Shown here piece after piece: positions 22,830 through 33,774 of a stretch of 64,000 nucleotides of DNA (within the stretch, counting starts at the first letter, position 1; each line of letters starts with the position of its first letter). A model generated the notes under the pieces. The model was not told where the DNA came from, searched no databases, and saw nothing but the letters and a program-made list of their open reading frames with translations. Source of the stretch: Lottia gigantea (lineage: Eukaryota > Mollusca > Gastropoda > Lottiidae); the NCBI RefSeq assembly GCF_000327385.1, contig NW_008709663.1, forward strand, positions 207,135-271,134, written 5' to 3'. The position numbers and the translations under genes are program-made.

Positions 22830-23190
22830 GAGTCATGTTTCTTGATATGCTGATTGACTGTATTTACCTGTCATGTCTGACTTGGGCTCTAGAATGTTGG
22901 TTTGATTGTATTTACCAGTCATATCTCTTTAGATGAATGAATTGATTGTCTGACTAGAGCTCCAGATTGATTTAGCTGCATTTACCAGTCATGTCTGACT
23001 AGAGCTATAGACTCTAAATTTAGCTGTATTTTACCAGTCATGTTTGACTAGAACTCTAGATTAATTTAGTTGTATTTACCAGTCATGTCTGACTAGAGCT
23101 CTAGACTGTTAATTCAGCTGTTTTACCAGTCATGTCTGACTAGAGCTCTAGACTGTTGATTTATCTGAATTTTACCTGTCGTGTCTGACT
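22830..23190 (+). repeat. About seven units of 50-57 bp
   Basis: Each unit carries ATTTACCAGTCATGTCTGAC, TAGAGCTCTAGACTG. Diverged, with variable spacing. Confidence 0.75.
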
Positions 23191-23529
23191 TGATCTTCAA
23201 CTATAATTGAAACCCTTTCGAAAATGTTGTTTAAATGGAAAATGAATTCTGATAAAATCATGGAAAACAAACAGGATATCTAACTAGACCAATAAATTAA
23301 AAACATGGGTAGGCTCATACAGGATGTCATGTTAAATTATATTTAATTTGTGACACATAAACTCATATCTCTCACAGCATCCTACGAATAGGAATTTTAA
23401 ACTGTCACGACAGATCCTAGGTTTCAATGTCTCGAACTATCTTAAGTTGAAAATTGACACAGCTCTGTCTCTCAAAGCCATTCCTGAGTATATCAGGAAA
23501 TTTACTATAAAATAGACTTAAAGTTGGAA

Positions 23530-23742
23530 TAGACGATGTACGATGTCTGGTGCAGTGTATGGTGCAGAATTATTGATACAGTAGAAAATAGAAGGAAAGA
23601 CTCATGTTCCCATCATGTTCGGACCTGTATGTTATGTGTTCACTTGTTCTATTTTCGTTTATATCGATAATCTTGCATTGTACACCGCACCGGACATCGT
23701 ACATCGTACATTGTCTATTCCCATCTTTATGGTGGTTAGCCC
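23530..23742. mobile_element. Foldback element, GATGTACGATGTC arms
   Basis: The left arm AATAGACGATGTACGATGTC pairs with the right arm GACATCGTACATCGTACATT. Inside, AATTATTGATACAGTAGAAA recurs inverted in part. A second copy is at 39,672-39,834 in a SKA1 intron. The open frame across it is not a gene. Confidence 0.6.
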
Positions 23743-24257
23743 TGCACTGTAATCAAGATCTAACTTCATCTTTATCATATAGCATTTATAACAGTTTTTT
23801 GTTCTGTGTTATATGCTATGTGTTTCGAGAATTATTTTGAGAATATCTGAAAAGATGTTGAACTGAAAAACATACTCAAATGACATATGTTTACACTCTT
23901 AAAAGAGTGTTCAAATATAAAGATTTGGGCATCCTATGTAAACTTGCAGCTATGCAAAAAACTTTATATATGCTTACCAGTATATGGATATCGTTATATC
24001 ATTATACCTTATTATAATATACTCTTTTTCAAAATAAGATCATAAAAATTACAATCTACCTGTCTACAGATAAACCTATTCAAAACCATTAAAGCGATAA
24101 TTTTCTACGCCTGACCCACTTTATTACAAACTACACTATCACTATTTAATCCTGATTTTCCTTATATCTTGACCTTTGACACGGCCTATAATGACTAATC
24201 AACTTAACAAATCATGTCAATAAATATACCTAATTTAGTTCTTTCATATCACATAGG

Positions 24258-24445
24258 CTGTGTCAAATGAAATGATTTAAGAGTTTTACATCCTACTTTT
24301 CTGCTCAAGATTGGGATTTAATAATGAAGATGAGCATCATCAAAAATGTTATCTTTCTAACACCTTATAGTTTGATATTGAAATTTATGTTCTACTTTTC
24401 TTTTTAACATTGGGCCAGTGAAGATGGACACCTCCATACACTGAG
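24258..24445 (-). mobile_element. SINE-A copy, 5'-truncated
   Basis: Reversed SINE-A tail: GAGTTTTACATCCTACTTTT, CTGCTCAAGATTGGG, AATGAAGATGAGCATC. Diverged. 24,450-25,220 has no recognised gene, although an open frame of 73 codons exists on the minus strand. Confidence 0.5.
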
Positions 24446-25224
24446 CTTATATGGAAATTTTGTCAGAATATTGCTATCAGCTTAGTCTTTTATGATATCA
24501 AACTTTCAACTTGTGCCATTTTCCAGGCAGGTCAACACTATCAAGAGGAAACAGAGTTGAAGAAAGTGAGATATCAGCTCTAACTATGAGTTCGACTGAT
24601 GCATGTAAGAGTTGGTAATCTAAAAGGTTACCAAAATCAAAATATATTGTCCTATTCTGTATGAGGATAAGAGCACCTATCTTTGAATCAGTTTCAACTT
24701 GACAATCTTCATAAACCATCTGGCTTACTGTAGATAAAATACCAGTATTGATATTATAGTGATATTTTCTAACTCAATAATATAACAAATTGTGTGGTTT
24801 AGTTTTAAATTAAACACTTTATGATGAATATTATAACCATCTGAGTTTGCATAGCTGCACTAATACCAATAAATATATTGGAAATAAGAATTATCACATG
24901 ATATTAGCATGTCTAGCTCAGACTGACTGTTCTTATTCAATAAAATATATGAAAACTGTGCCATTGTTTACCTAGAATATAAAATTGATTGAGAGAATTG
25001 ATCCAGATATTATGTATTGTAATCTGTCAACATCTGCTGTTCTCTGACGACTTTTCTTCTACCTACATTCTGACACACTAGCTACAATTGAAAGAGAGAT
25101 TTTACAAGGATAACAACTTGCAATTCACTTAAGGTGTAGACACCCCGAGAGGTCTTGGTCGGAGATTAGAGTCTTGTCTTAAGTTTGAATGACTGGCACA
25201 GGCACACACGGAGACAAAAATCTC

Positions 25225-25445
25225 CAGTTGGTTGTTTTCCACCAAGAAAGCACCTTCAGGATCCTTTCCATCAAATGGTCCTTAGTTAAACCTTGGTATT
25301 GTTTTTTCCCAGACAGCTGGGTTGACATGAATAATGAGGAAAGATGATTATTCAAGTCACAAGAACTTCACACACTTATTGAGATTAGAAACCACTGCCA
25401 TTATTTGTTTGAAGTTACCAAGCAAATCACGTCATTTAATTTTCA
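25225..25445 (-). mobile_element. SINE-B copy
   Basis: Reversed module order: CAAATGGTCCTTAGTTAAAC, CAGACAGCTGGGTTGAC, AATAATGAGGAAAGATG, AGTTACCAAGCAAATCACG. Nearly full length. 25,445-26,190 shows no gene. Confidence 0.65.
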
Positions 25446-26196
25446 AAACTCTAATCCACTGTGCTTCAGATTCCTTTAAGCTAAAATCCAAATAGTATTA
25501 TATAAGTTAGTCTTCGATCTGATTAAAAGGAGTACGTATGCACCAGCTTTAAAATAAAATAACAAGAATTGTTAAAAAATCATATCTCTACCTTAGTACA
25601 CAGAATAAGCTTATTATATTAATTTCTGTACACATTGTAAAATCTTTCCAATAATGTCAATTAGGATCAATCTTTGTTCGATAAATTTTAGAAAATTGTC
25701 CGATTTTAACTTTTTTCAAGTGTCATTTAGTTGGTAAAAATAAATTGTAAAATATTTTAACTTTCAGAAACAAATACTTCAAAATACATATGCAAAATAA
25801 ATCTTCAAACACTGACACTTTAAGATTTATCTATCATAGTGATTATTTTCTAAATATTTGTTACTTTACACTTGTCCATCTCAGCTATATTACTTTTCAG
25901 AATTAAAATCCAGGTTTTAGTTCTCCTACAATTCATAAATCAAAGTAATGAAGTCTAAATATCCGTCTGACATACATCCAATTAGTCTTATTTTCTCCAA
26001 ACTTATAAAACACAACATGCTTTCTAACCAAAACAACTGTATGTATTATGTATGCTAAGACAACACCTGTCACTTCTTGACGTCTGTATTCTACCTATAT
26101 TTTATAAAATAAGGCAGGAATTTAATATAGTTTGCTTATTCTTTTATCTGTAATCATCCCTCTATCATCATTAAACCAATATGCCTTCTTGCATTG

Positions 26197-26534
26197 ACAA
26201 ATCTTACTGTTAAAGTATTAACAAATCTTACTGTTAAAGTATTAACAAATCTTACTGTTAAAGTATTAACAAATCTTACTGTTAAAGTATTAACAAATCT
26301 TACTGTTAAAGTATTAACAAATCTTACTGCTAAAGTATTAACAAATCTTACTGTTACAGTATTAACAAATCTTACTGTTACAGTATTAACAAATCTTACT
26401 GTTACAGTATTAACAAATCTTACTGTTACAGTATTAACAAATCTTACTGTTAAAGTATTAACAAATCTTACTGTTACAGTATTAACAAATCTTACTGTTA
26501 AAGTATTAACAAATCTTACTGTTAAAGTATTAAA
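26197..26534 (+). repeat. 24-bp minisatellite (14 units)
   Basis: The unit is ACAAATCTTACTGTTAAAG plus TATTA. Almost the only change is A or C in GTTAAAG versus GTTACAG, and the variants are clustered, which indicates very young block-wise spread. The full-length open frame (T-N-L-T-V-K-V-L repeats) is a by-product of the 24-bp period. Confidence 0.95.
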
Positions 26535-26829
26535 ATGATTTTTTTTTGTAATTTTAAGTTCAATATTTAGACTTATAAAGACAACTATATATCAGCTGTA
26601 AGCTCTGTCTCTGACTCTGCACTATAATGATGGCATTATTAACCTTGGGTGTTACAGGCTGTGCACATAAAATATCCCTTGAAAAATTAATATCGAAAAA
26701 AAATTGATTTATGTAACCGTTCTGGCAAAATTGAACACTTAACCAGAGCATAAAAATAATTTTACAAAAATAGATATCTACTTCATTTTTAAAATTAGTC
26801 TGATTCTTCGTCTCCATAATTGAACAACT

Positions 26830-27210
26830 GAATCTTGTCAACACCACTTCGACAGATCCACATGGGTTTGATTATTCATTATAGCCATTTGTCCTTTTTC
26901 CTGCACAAGATTATCAAAAATAACAAACAAAAAGTTTTTATCAAGTTGGCCTAAACACATCAAAACTGTTTGTCAACTCCTACATACCTTCAGAGGATCC
27001 ACATAGCAATGAATATTTATCAGGATGTGTATTTTTTCCAAGATAAAGTCATAAAGATAAGGAGGATAAATTTAAGACCTGACAATAGAGAAAAAAATCT
27101 GACATAAACCCATCAAAACTATCACTATGCCAATAACAATAACAAACTGGGTTTGTCAACTACAAAATTCTTTTAGAGATTCCACATAGGTATGAATATT
27201 CATATTGTAG
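26830..27210 (+). repeat. Diverged units with GATCCACATAG
   Basis: About two or three units share CAACTCCTACATACCTTC, AGATTCCACATAGGTATGAAT and CATAAACCCATCAAAACT. No coding signal. Another unit seems to continue at about 27,570-27,770. Confidence 0.45.
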
Positions 27211-27848
27211 GCCTAATTGCTTAAGCTTATATTTCATTTATATTGTTTCATTTCTACATATGAAGAAACCACTGGGATTAAAGGTTGAAATTGTGAAACA
27301 ATGATATTACTAGTAGATCTAAGCCGCCAGCTATTACTGCCACAAGCCACCAGTGTGCTTAACTGTAGCCAGCTGATACAACCCCTCAACCAGTCGAAAA
27401 TGGTAAGCTGGGTGGCTGATGGGTCTTATCACTAGGGGTAGAAAGTAAAATGGGTGGGGCGAACCACTGCATGCTCTTGCATTTTCTTCAAGAAATGGAC
27501 ATACCGGTAATTTTTCCAATTACATTCTTTCCAAGATCATTTCATAATCATAACAAGACCAATAATAGGGCTTGTAAACTTGTAAATCCTTTTTAAAGTA
27601 TGAATATTCAGTTTACCACACATTCATTCTCAATATTTTAACATAGCGAATATTTATTTGGTATTTTTGTTACAAGGTAATGACATAAACATAACTAAAA
27701 GTCTATAAGCTGATAAAAAAAAAACAGAGAAAGCTGACATAAACCTATCAAATTTGTAATCATTGGAATTACCCCTACAATCCACATAATACAGAATTAA
27801 AGACAGCGAATTCAGTAAGACGATAAACACTTCAAAACAATTCTGACT

Positions 27849-28219
27849 CTTAAAGGGACAAGTTCCCCATTTCAGAGGTTAATTTGGGTCTTGAATAATG
27901 TAAATAGTCTTCAGGAGTACTAAAAATGTACACACAAAACCTATAATTCCTTCAAAAATATCTTAAACTGGGAATTTTACTTTACGGTACCCTTTCTGTT
28001 TATATGTTTTTTCTATACAATAGATATGGTAGAGTCTAAAGAATTGATGAGTCGTTTTTAACATCCAAACGCAGATAATTCTGGACATATATGGAATTGA
28101 AGACTAATATTTCGAAAGTGGGCTGCGAACACAATTATTGATTAGCTTAGCTAAAAAGTTCCAGTTTCTGAGACTTAAGTACAATTGGTCAAAAGAATGG
28201 CGAACCAATCCCTTTAAAG
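27849..28219. mobile_element. About 370-bp MITE with TTAAAGGGA ends
   Basis: The left end CTTAAAGGGACAAGTTCCCC pairs with the inverse of the right end, CTTTAAAGGGATTGGTTCGC. TTAA at both edges fits a TTAA target. Same-orientation copies lie at about 48,655-48,995 and 63,630-63,945, and an end fragment at 20,453. Non-coding; superfamily not assigned. Confidence 0.65.
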
Positions 28220-28682
28220 CTTAGTCTATGATCAGTCAAGGACAAAAACAACAGTGATTGCAAAAACATGTTCTTGTTTGATAGATAGACATGTTTTTTT
28301 AGGATAGTAATTATGCAAATTTCTATGTCATTGTGTACGGATAACAAATACAAAGCTTAAGCTAGTGTGAGAAAAAATACAAATTAATGGTTTTATCTTT
28401 CTGAACTTTCTCTCACATTTACAAACCATAATTCAACATTATTCACTATGTTTTGATTCTATGAAGTGATAAACCAAAATACCAAATAAATATTATTCAT
28501 TATGTGGACTATCTCATATAGACAAACCATAATCAAACCATAACTATGTGGATGAAGTGACGAAACAAAAGTACTAAATAAATTAAGGCAAATAAACATT
28601 ATTAACTATCTATGTGCACTCTCTGTCAAATTGATAAATCAAATTAGGCCTTCCATATAAACGTTATTAAATAAATCTTATT

Positions 28683-29046
28683 ATAGTCTGAGCAAAATAC
28701 AATTTTTTTAATATTTCCCATTATTTTTATGAGAATTGGAATAACAGCCTCAAAATAGTACTGTTTTAGAATGTCTTTGTGTTGATAAAAATATAAACAT
28801 AAGCACACATTATGTCTTAAAAATTTGTTTTTACAGAGGACAATTTTCAGCCAAAATATGTGACGTTTTCGGGTTGAAATTTCTAGGGGAGAAATATGTT
28901 TTTTTTCAATGTAAACTTATGTAAAGGGTTATATTTCTTTACGCAAAGACATTCTAAGACGATCAGCTCTATTTTGAGACCGATATTACATTTCTCTTTA
29001 AAAATTTCAAAACAATTTAAAAAACGTTTTGATTTGCTCAGACAAT
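28683..29046. mobile_element. Long-foldback MITE with ATTGTCTGAGC ends
   Basis: Related to 5062-5331, but here the arms pair over about 110 bp each: CCTCAAAATAGTACTG and AGAATGTCTTTGTGTTGA on the left return inverted as AAGACATTCTAAG and TCTATTTTGAGACC on the right. The centre is unpaired. Confidence 0.7.
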
Positions 29047-29678
29047 AGCCCTTTATGTGGCCACTATGAAAGGAAGATCCAATCGACAATCGATCTCATG
29101 TCAAATTTGTTTCTAGTCTAGTAAGCCTAGGCTACCCTAATCTTAATAAATAGGGCCTAACAATAACATAGACTATAATCTTAATAACATGTTACCCGTA
29201 TTCAATTCTAAGTAATAAAAAAAAAACAGCGATAATCACAAAAAGTAATTCAAAAGATTAGGCCTTCTCAAATTTCACAACATCCTAACTTGGCCTAGAT
29301 CCATTATTCCTTTAAAAATGTCATTCATTAAGATTCATTCATTATTCCCTTAAATAAAATTAGGCCAAAAAGGTACCTCAAAATCAGTAGTAATCTGGGA
29401 TTATCCAATTCCAAACACATTAAGTGCTGCATATTATGTCACTTCGTCACTTGAGTCATAGTCAATAGATAACCTACTAGTCTACAGATATAAGCCTAGC
29501 CTCTAGATTTCACAATTCTCCTTTTTATTGATTCTTTCAAAACAAACCACTGACGACAGGTAAACTAGGATTAACAAAACACTCCAGCTTATAATCCACT
29601 CAAATTTTAATCACAATTTCGTTATCGTTTTGATATCCTCGTCAGATCAGAGAAAGTCAAAAATATTAGGTTACGTAC

Positions 29679-29790
29679 CTGTACTAAATAAAATCCATAT
29701 TGTCAAGAATAAACACTGTGCAGACGGCAGTCGCCATGTTAGAAATCTCATTCTAACAGGAAATCAACGTAGCCGCTTTGGGAGAAATTA
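29679..29790 (-). promoter_or_regulatory. Probable non-coding first exon and core promoter of the flippase gene
   Basis: On the minus strand a stretch containing AACATGGCGACTGCC, like the YY1-type element found just downstream of many housekeeping start sites, is followed by a strong donor (CAG then GTACGT, exon edge 29679). The exon carries an 18-codon upstream reading frame (29737 down to 29684) that closes before the donor. The next acceptor in the same direction is TTTTTTCAG at 20039-20047, before the exon with the MKACWKK start, which gives a 9.6 kb first intron. Linking this exon to the flippase is inference from strand, splice sites and the lack of another minus-strand gene between. 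The transcription start is not known exactly. Confidence 0.5.
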
Positions 29791-30536
29791 GTTTTTTATT
29801 TTCATCCGCTCTGTAAACATTTCTTTAGAAACATCAAAACGTTTCGACATTGCAATTAAACCTTTGGATACTTTTTTTAATATTATCAAAATGGGAAATT
29901 TGTACATTTACTCCTAAAATTTTGAAATTATTAGATTAAGCGCCTATACTGACTACAATGACGTCCCCCGCAGGTGTGAGAATACCTGTGAAAAGTCGCG
30001 AGTATCCAGCTCATGTCAATGAAACGTCAGTATGCTTTCTGTCTGGTTAATACTGCCTACAGATATACGCAATGATCATATTAGATACAGGTAACAATAG
30101 CAATCAAGTCTTTGATGAGCGCCGACGATATACTCATTATAATATCGATAAGGTGACACAAGTGGTCAATAGAAACAACAAGAGGTTGTAACAAATCAGC
30201 GAATTATGGATTTTTTTGTACTTTCTTGATTAAACAATTTTTCAAATTCTTTTTTTTTATCCTTTAGTATATTGAGATTAGGGTGGTTTAAAGGTAACAA
30301 GTTACTATCCAACAGAAGGCACTGACACAGGGTTAATTATTGAGCAATTTTTTTCTTGTTAAACATTCAATGTGGCCTCACACACAAGTTTTCACAGTTC
30401 CAGATTCCAGGAGATCTATAATCACATATAGTTTTTTTTTTTATTAGTTATACCAAGCAGCTATATATTACATTTGGGAAACTTCAAGTACCTGTGATAT
30501 AATCCAGAATATCCTTGTGTCCATGATATAATATTA
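29791..30536. other. Upstream region of the flippase gene, no coding exon
   Basis: No gene seen. Contains one inverted monomer of the 17,980 repeat (30,275-30,340) and a run of T at 30,430. Confidence 0.4.
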
Positions 30537-30773
30537 TGACCCTGCACATCAAACCAGGTATTAAGTAGCATTTGGTGTATGTAGAGCTATTAGTATATAT
30601 TTGGATTCCTGGCACCATCAGCTACATTTTGATACCAATTCCATCTCAATAGCTTTCTCCGTTCAGAAGATATAATCAATTTAATATCCAGATTTGAGTC
30701 CCCTTTAATACTTCACTGTCAGCTTATTACTGGGCAGTGTTACTTAATATCTGATACGATGTGTGGGGTCACA
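30537..30773. mobile_element. Second copy of the TGTGACCCCGC MITE
   Basis: Close match to 13197-13431 over its whole length, same orientation, with TATGACCCTGCACATCAAAC and GTGTGGGGTCACA at the ends. The left end is slightly decayed. Confidence 0.75.
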
Positions 30774-31244
30774 AATTTTGTCAAGTGAGACAAAGGGAAT
30801 ATTATGTGGGGGATTCTTGTTTACCCTCACAAAATAATGCAGGGTGTCATCACAACATAAAACTTCATTCATTTCATTTATCACATATTTACAAAAAGGT
30901 GATCATTAGACATGGACTCCTAAGAGATGCTTAACCATGGGCTTAGAGAAGGAAGAGCATGCCCTTTCTCACTTGACCCTGGGGCGATGTTGAACAGTCT
31001 CGTGCATCAGAGAAGAAGTGTTATAGGCTACAAGGTACAGTAAGCTGAATAGCCATATTGGTCACAGAAAAGTTTTTGTTCTGCTTTTCTCCATTGAGGT
31101 TTTTTTTTAAACATTAAATTCAGGTTAACAAGACAGTCAATTATTGTACTAGTTTTATTATCATTTTATCAGACATGGCTGACAAGTTCGATGTATGACA
31201 GCTGTTTGGAGAATACAAAATAGTTGAGACTTGTGTAATAAATA

Positions 31245-31440
31245 TTGATTAACTGTTGGCTCGTAATTTTTACTCCTACTTTTCTACACTTGATTGGGAT
31301 AATGCAGATAGGCAACACCATGCAGTGTACAAGGAGGGAAATTTTGCCTGGACTGCAGCATTACCATTTACAACTGTTAAAGGAACTGAAACACGCAGTC
31401 TTTAGTACATCTGACCCAGCTGAACATTGTGGACGCCCCC
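31245..31440 (-). mobile_element. SINE-A copy
   Basis: Reversed tail and middle: TTTTTACTCCTACTTTTCT, CACTTGATTGGGATAATG, CACCATGCAGTGTACAAGG, AGGAACTGAAACACGCAGTC. Confidence 0.65.
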
Positions 31441-33540
31441 ACTCAATTTCCTAAAAAAAAATGATTTTATACTAATTAGCTCCAAAATGTGGCAAAACAC
31501 ACAATATCAATTCTAAAAATTTTCTTAAGACAACCCTCCATATGCTTTTGCACTTCCTCGTATTTGCCGAATTTTGAAACTCAACCTTGACAGTTGTCCT
31601 CGCATTAAGTAAGTCTGCTCTCCACTCCCAATATGTACCCCCAGTCTCGGGGGGTTGGCACCCCTACTGATACTAAATAAATCAATGCAATGCATCAAAT
31701 AAAACACAAAACAATTTTTCAATAGTATAATTTTATATATATATATATATTTTATCAACAAAGGATTTCACCTTTTAATCAAAACAAAGATTGTAATTAT
31801 AATTAATAGTGGAAGAATGGAATTAAAATCTAAATAATGCTGCCAGGCAGATGATGGATCATTTTATTATTTTACTGTCATTCAGAATCAAGATGGTACT
31901 TGTGAACCTTCGTGAAATAATTCTAAAATCAGTTCTATTTCTGACTTTTCTTACACAACTCATCATAATCTTAACCAGTGATTTTAACACCAGGTTATAG
32001 TATAAAATTCCCCTTCTTTGCAAAACCATCATTCAGAAGACAGATTTCAAAAAGTGATGAAAGCCAAAATTTGTAAAATAATGCTGAAGCTTGTAGTGGA
32101 TATTTTCATGATCACATGTTGAAAGCCGACAACCAGCAATCACATTGTTATTTATTTAGAAGACAAACTGCCATAAGTGATTAAGAAAGAAAAATGTTAA
32201 ATAATGCTGAAATCTTATTCTAGAAAATAAGCAAAACCCTCCCATCAAAATCATAATTTAGTGGATACAATCAGGGGATACAATCAGGGGATACAATCAG
32301 TGGATACAATCAGTATCATACATATTATGTAAGTGTGAAATGTGATTTTTAACCCCCCAGCTCAAATTGTCTCAGAACCAGCCAATTTACAGAGGAGGGT
32401 TAAATTCTCATCTTTAATTCTGATCGGGTGAGATGTCCAGAAGAATAATGTAGTCCTATCAGCATTAGAAATCCATACAATTATTTTACTGATTATATTC
32501 TCATTTACATATTCATAATATAAACACTCATGAATATTCAGTAGCTTATTTACATATAAATAAATAAATCAACATATTATATACAAGAATAAAAACAATC
32601 CAATAGAAACCATGTAAGAAAGTAATAGAAAGACATCATCTTATGACTATCTCCAGATTTTTTCCAATAATATGTAAATCTGACCCAGATGTCCTAAAGT
32701 GAAGTCACATAATGTTAATATTCACTTGAGCTTTCATATCTTGGAGCTCAGGGTGTATGATGTTAATATCCTGAAAATTTCTAGAGGGATAAAAATTTGA
32801 TACTAAAATTCCAATTTTGAATTCAATGCGTTTATATTAGACATTGTTTGATTGTTGTTTATATAGTAACTAATGACAATCTGTTACAAGGCAGATTTTT
32901 CCACAAAATGCTAACATTTTTGATTGCTAAAAAGAGATTCTAAGATCCCAAAATACTGATAAAACCATAGTAAAATATTGTATCTATAAAAACGTGTTAG
33001 AATATCACAGATAAGTAGTTTATGTACAATAACTGTATGAGTTGTGTATAAGTCCTAAGGGCAATATGTCCCAAGTACATAGTTTCCAAACCTTGAATTA
33101 TAACCATATCTTTAGAGAATGACTTATGAACTCCCTGTTATTTCCTAACAAAACTGTAAAATCATTTATTTTCATGGGTGCCATATTTAATGGGTTTGTC
33201 CTGATAAGTATATTCAAGGATATCAGGAATTCAGAAAATCCCATTTTTTTAAGAATTTTTTTCAAGGACTTCACATAATCATTTGATTATGTTTTAATTC
33301 TTACAGCTTTCTGTTTCTACTGTAAGTGGGATTTATTGTGTTTACTGCCCATTTTTATCGAAACCATTACTTGTTAATACCCTTTGATATCATTTTATAC
33401 AATTTACAATATTACAGTGCTTTAAATCTTATGGGGACATAAATTCCGAATATTTGAGCCCTCATGAATATCAATGATTTCACAGTAATTGATAGCAAAA
33501 TAAAGCTGAGATGAACGCAAAGTTTAAAAGAACGCCACTC
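31441..33540. other. Intergenic, no gene recognised
   Basis: AT-rich. Holds a (TA)n tract at about 31,736-31,751 and four tandem copies of GGGGATACAATCA near 32,272-32,312. No exon-like sequence was found on either strand. Confidence 0.45.
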
Positions 33541-33774
33541 TTTATTTTCTGACAACTGCATTTCATAGAATTAAATTATTCAAAATATTTGGAATCTCTA
33601 TGATGCAAAAAGCTCAAACAAACAACATTTTGCCATAAAAAGAAACAATGCGCCTTGAATATCACTCAAAAAATTCCAAATAATTCATGAAATGCTTAAA
33701 AATTCCAAATAATTAATGAAATGTTTAAAAATTCCAAATAATTAATGGAATGCTTAAAAGTCCCAAATTTGATT
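33541..33774 (-). other. CFAP53: CFAP53 3' UTR with candidate poly(A) signal
   Basis: Downstream of the stop there are about four copies of a 31-bp unit (AAATAATTAATGAAATGCTT-like, about 33,655-33,765). AATAAA on the minus strand lies at 33541-33546 and is the nearest clean poly(A) signal. The transcript end is inferred. Confidence 0.5.

Noticed and set aside
24498-24719. Minus-strand 73-codon frame
   Set aside because: No splice context, start or family match that I could see; adjacent to a SINE-A.
26194-26538. 114-codon repeat protein (TNLTVKVL)
   Set aside because: 24-bp satellite. Identity at every codon position shows no protein-level selection.
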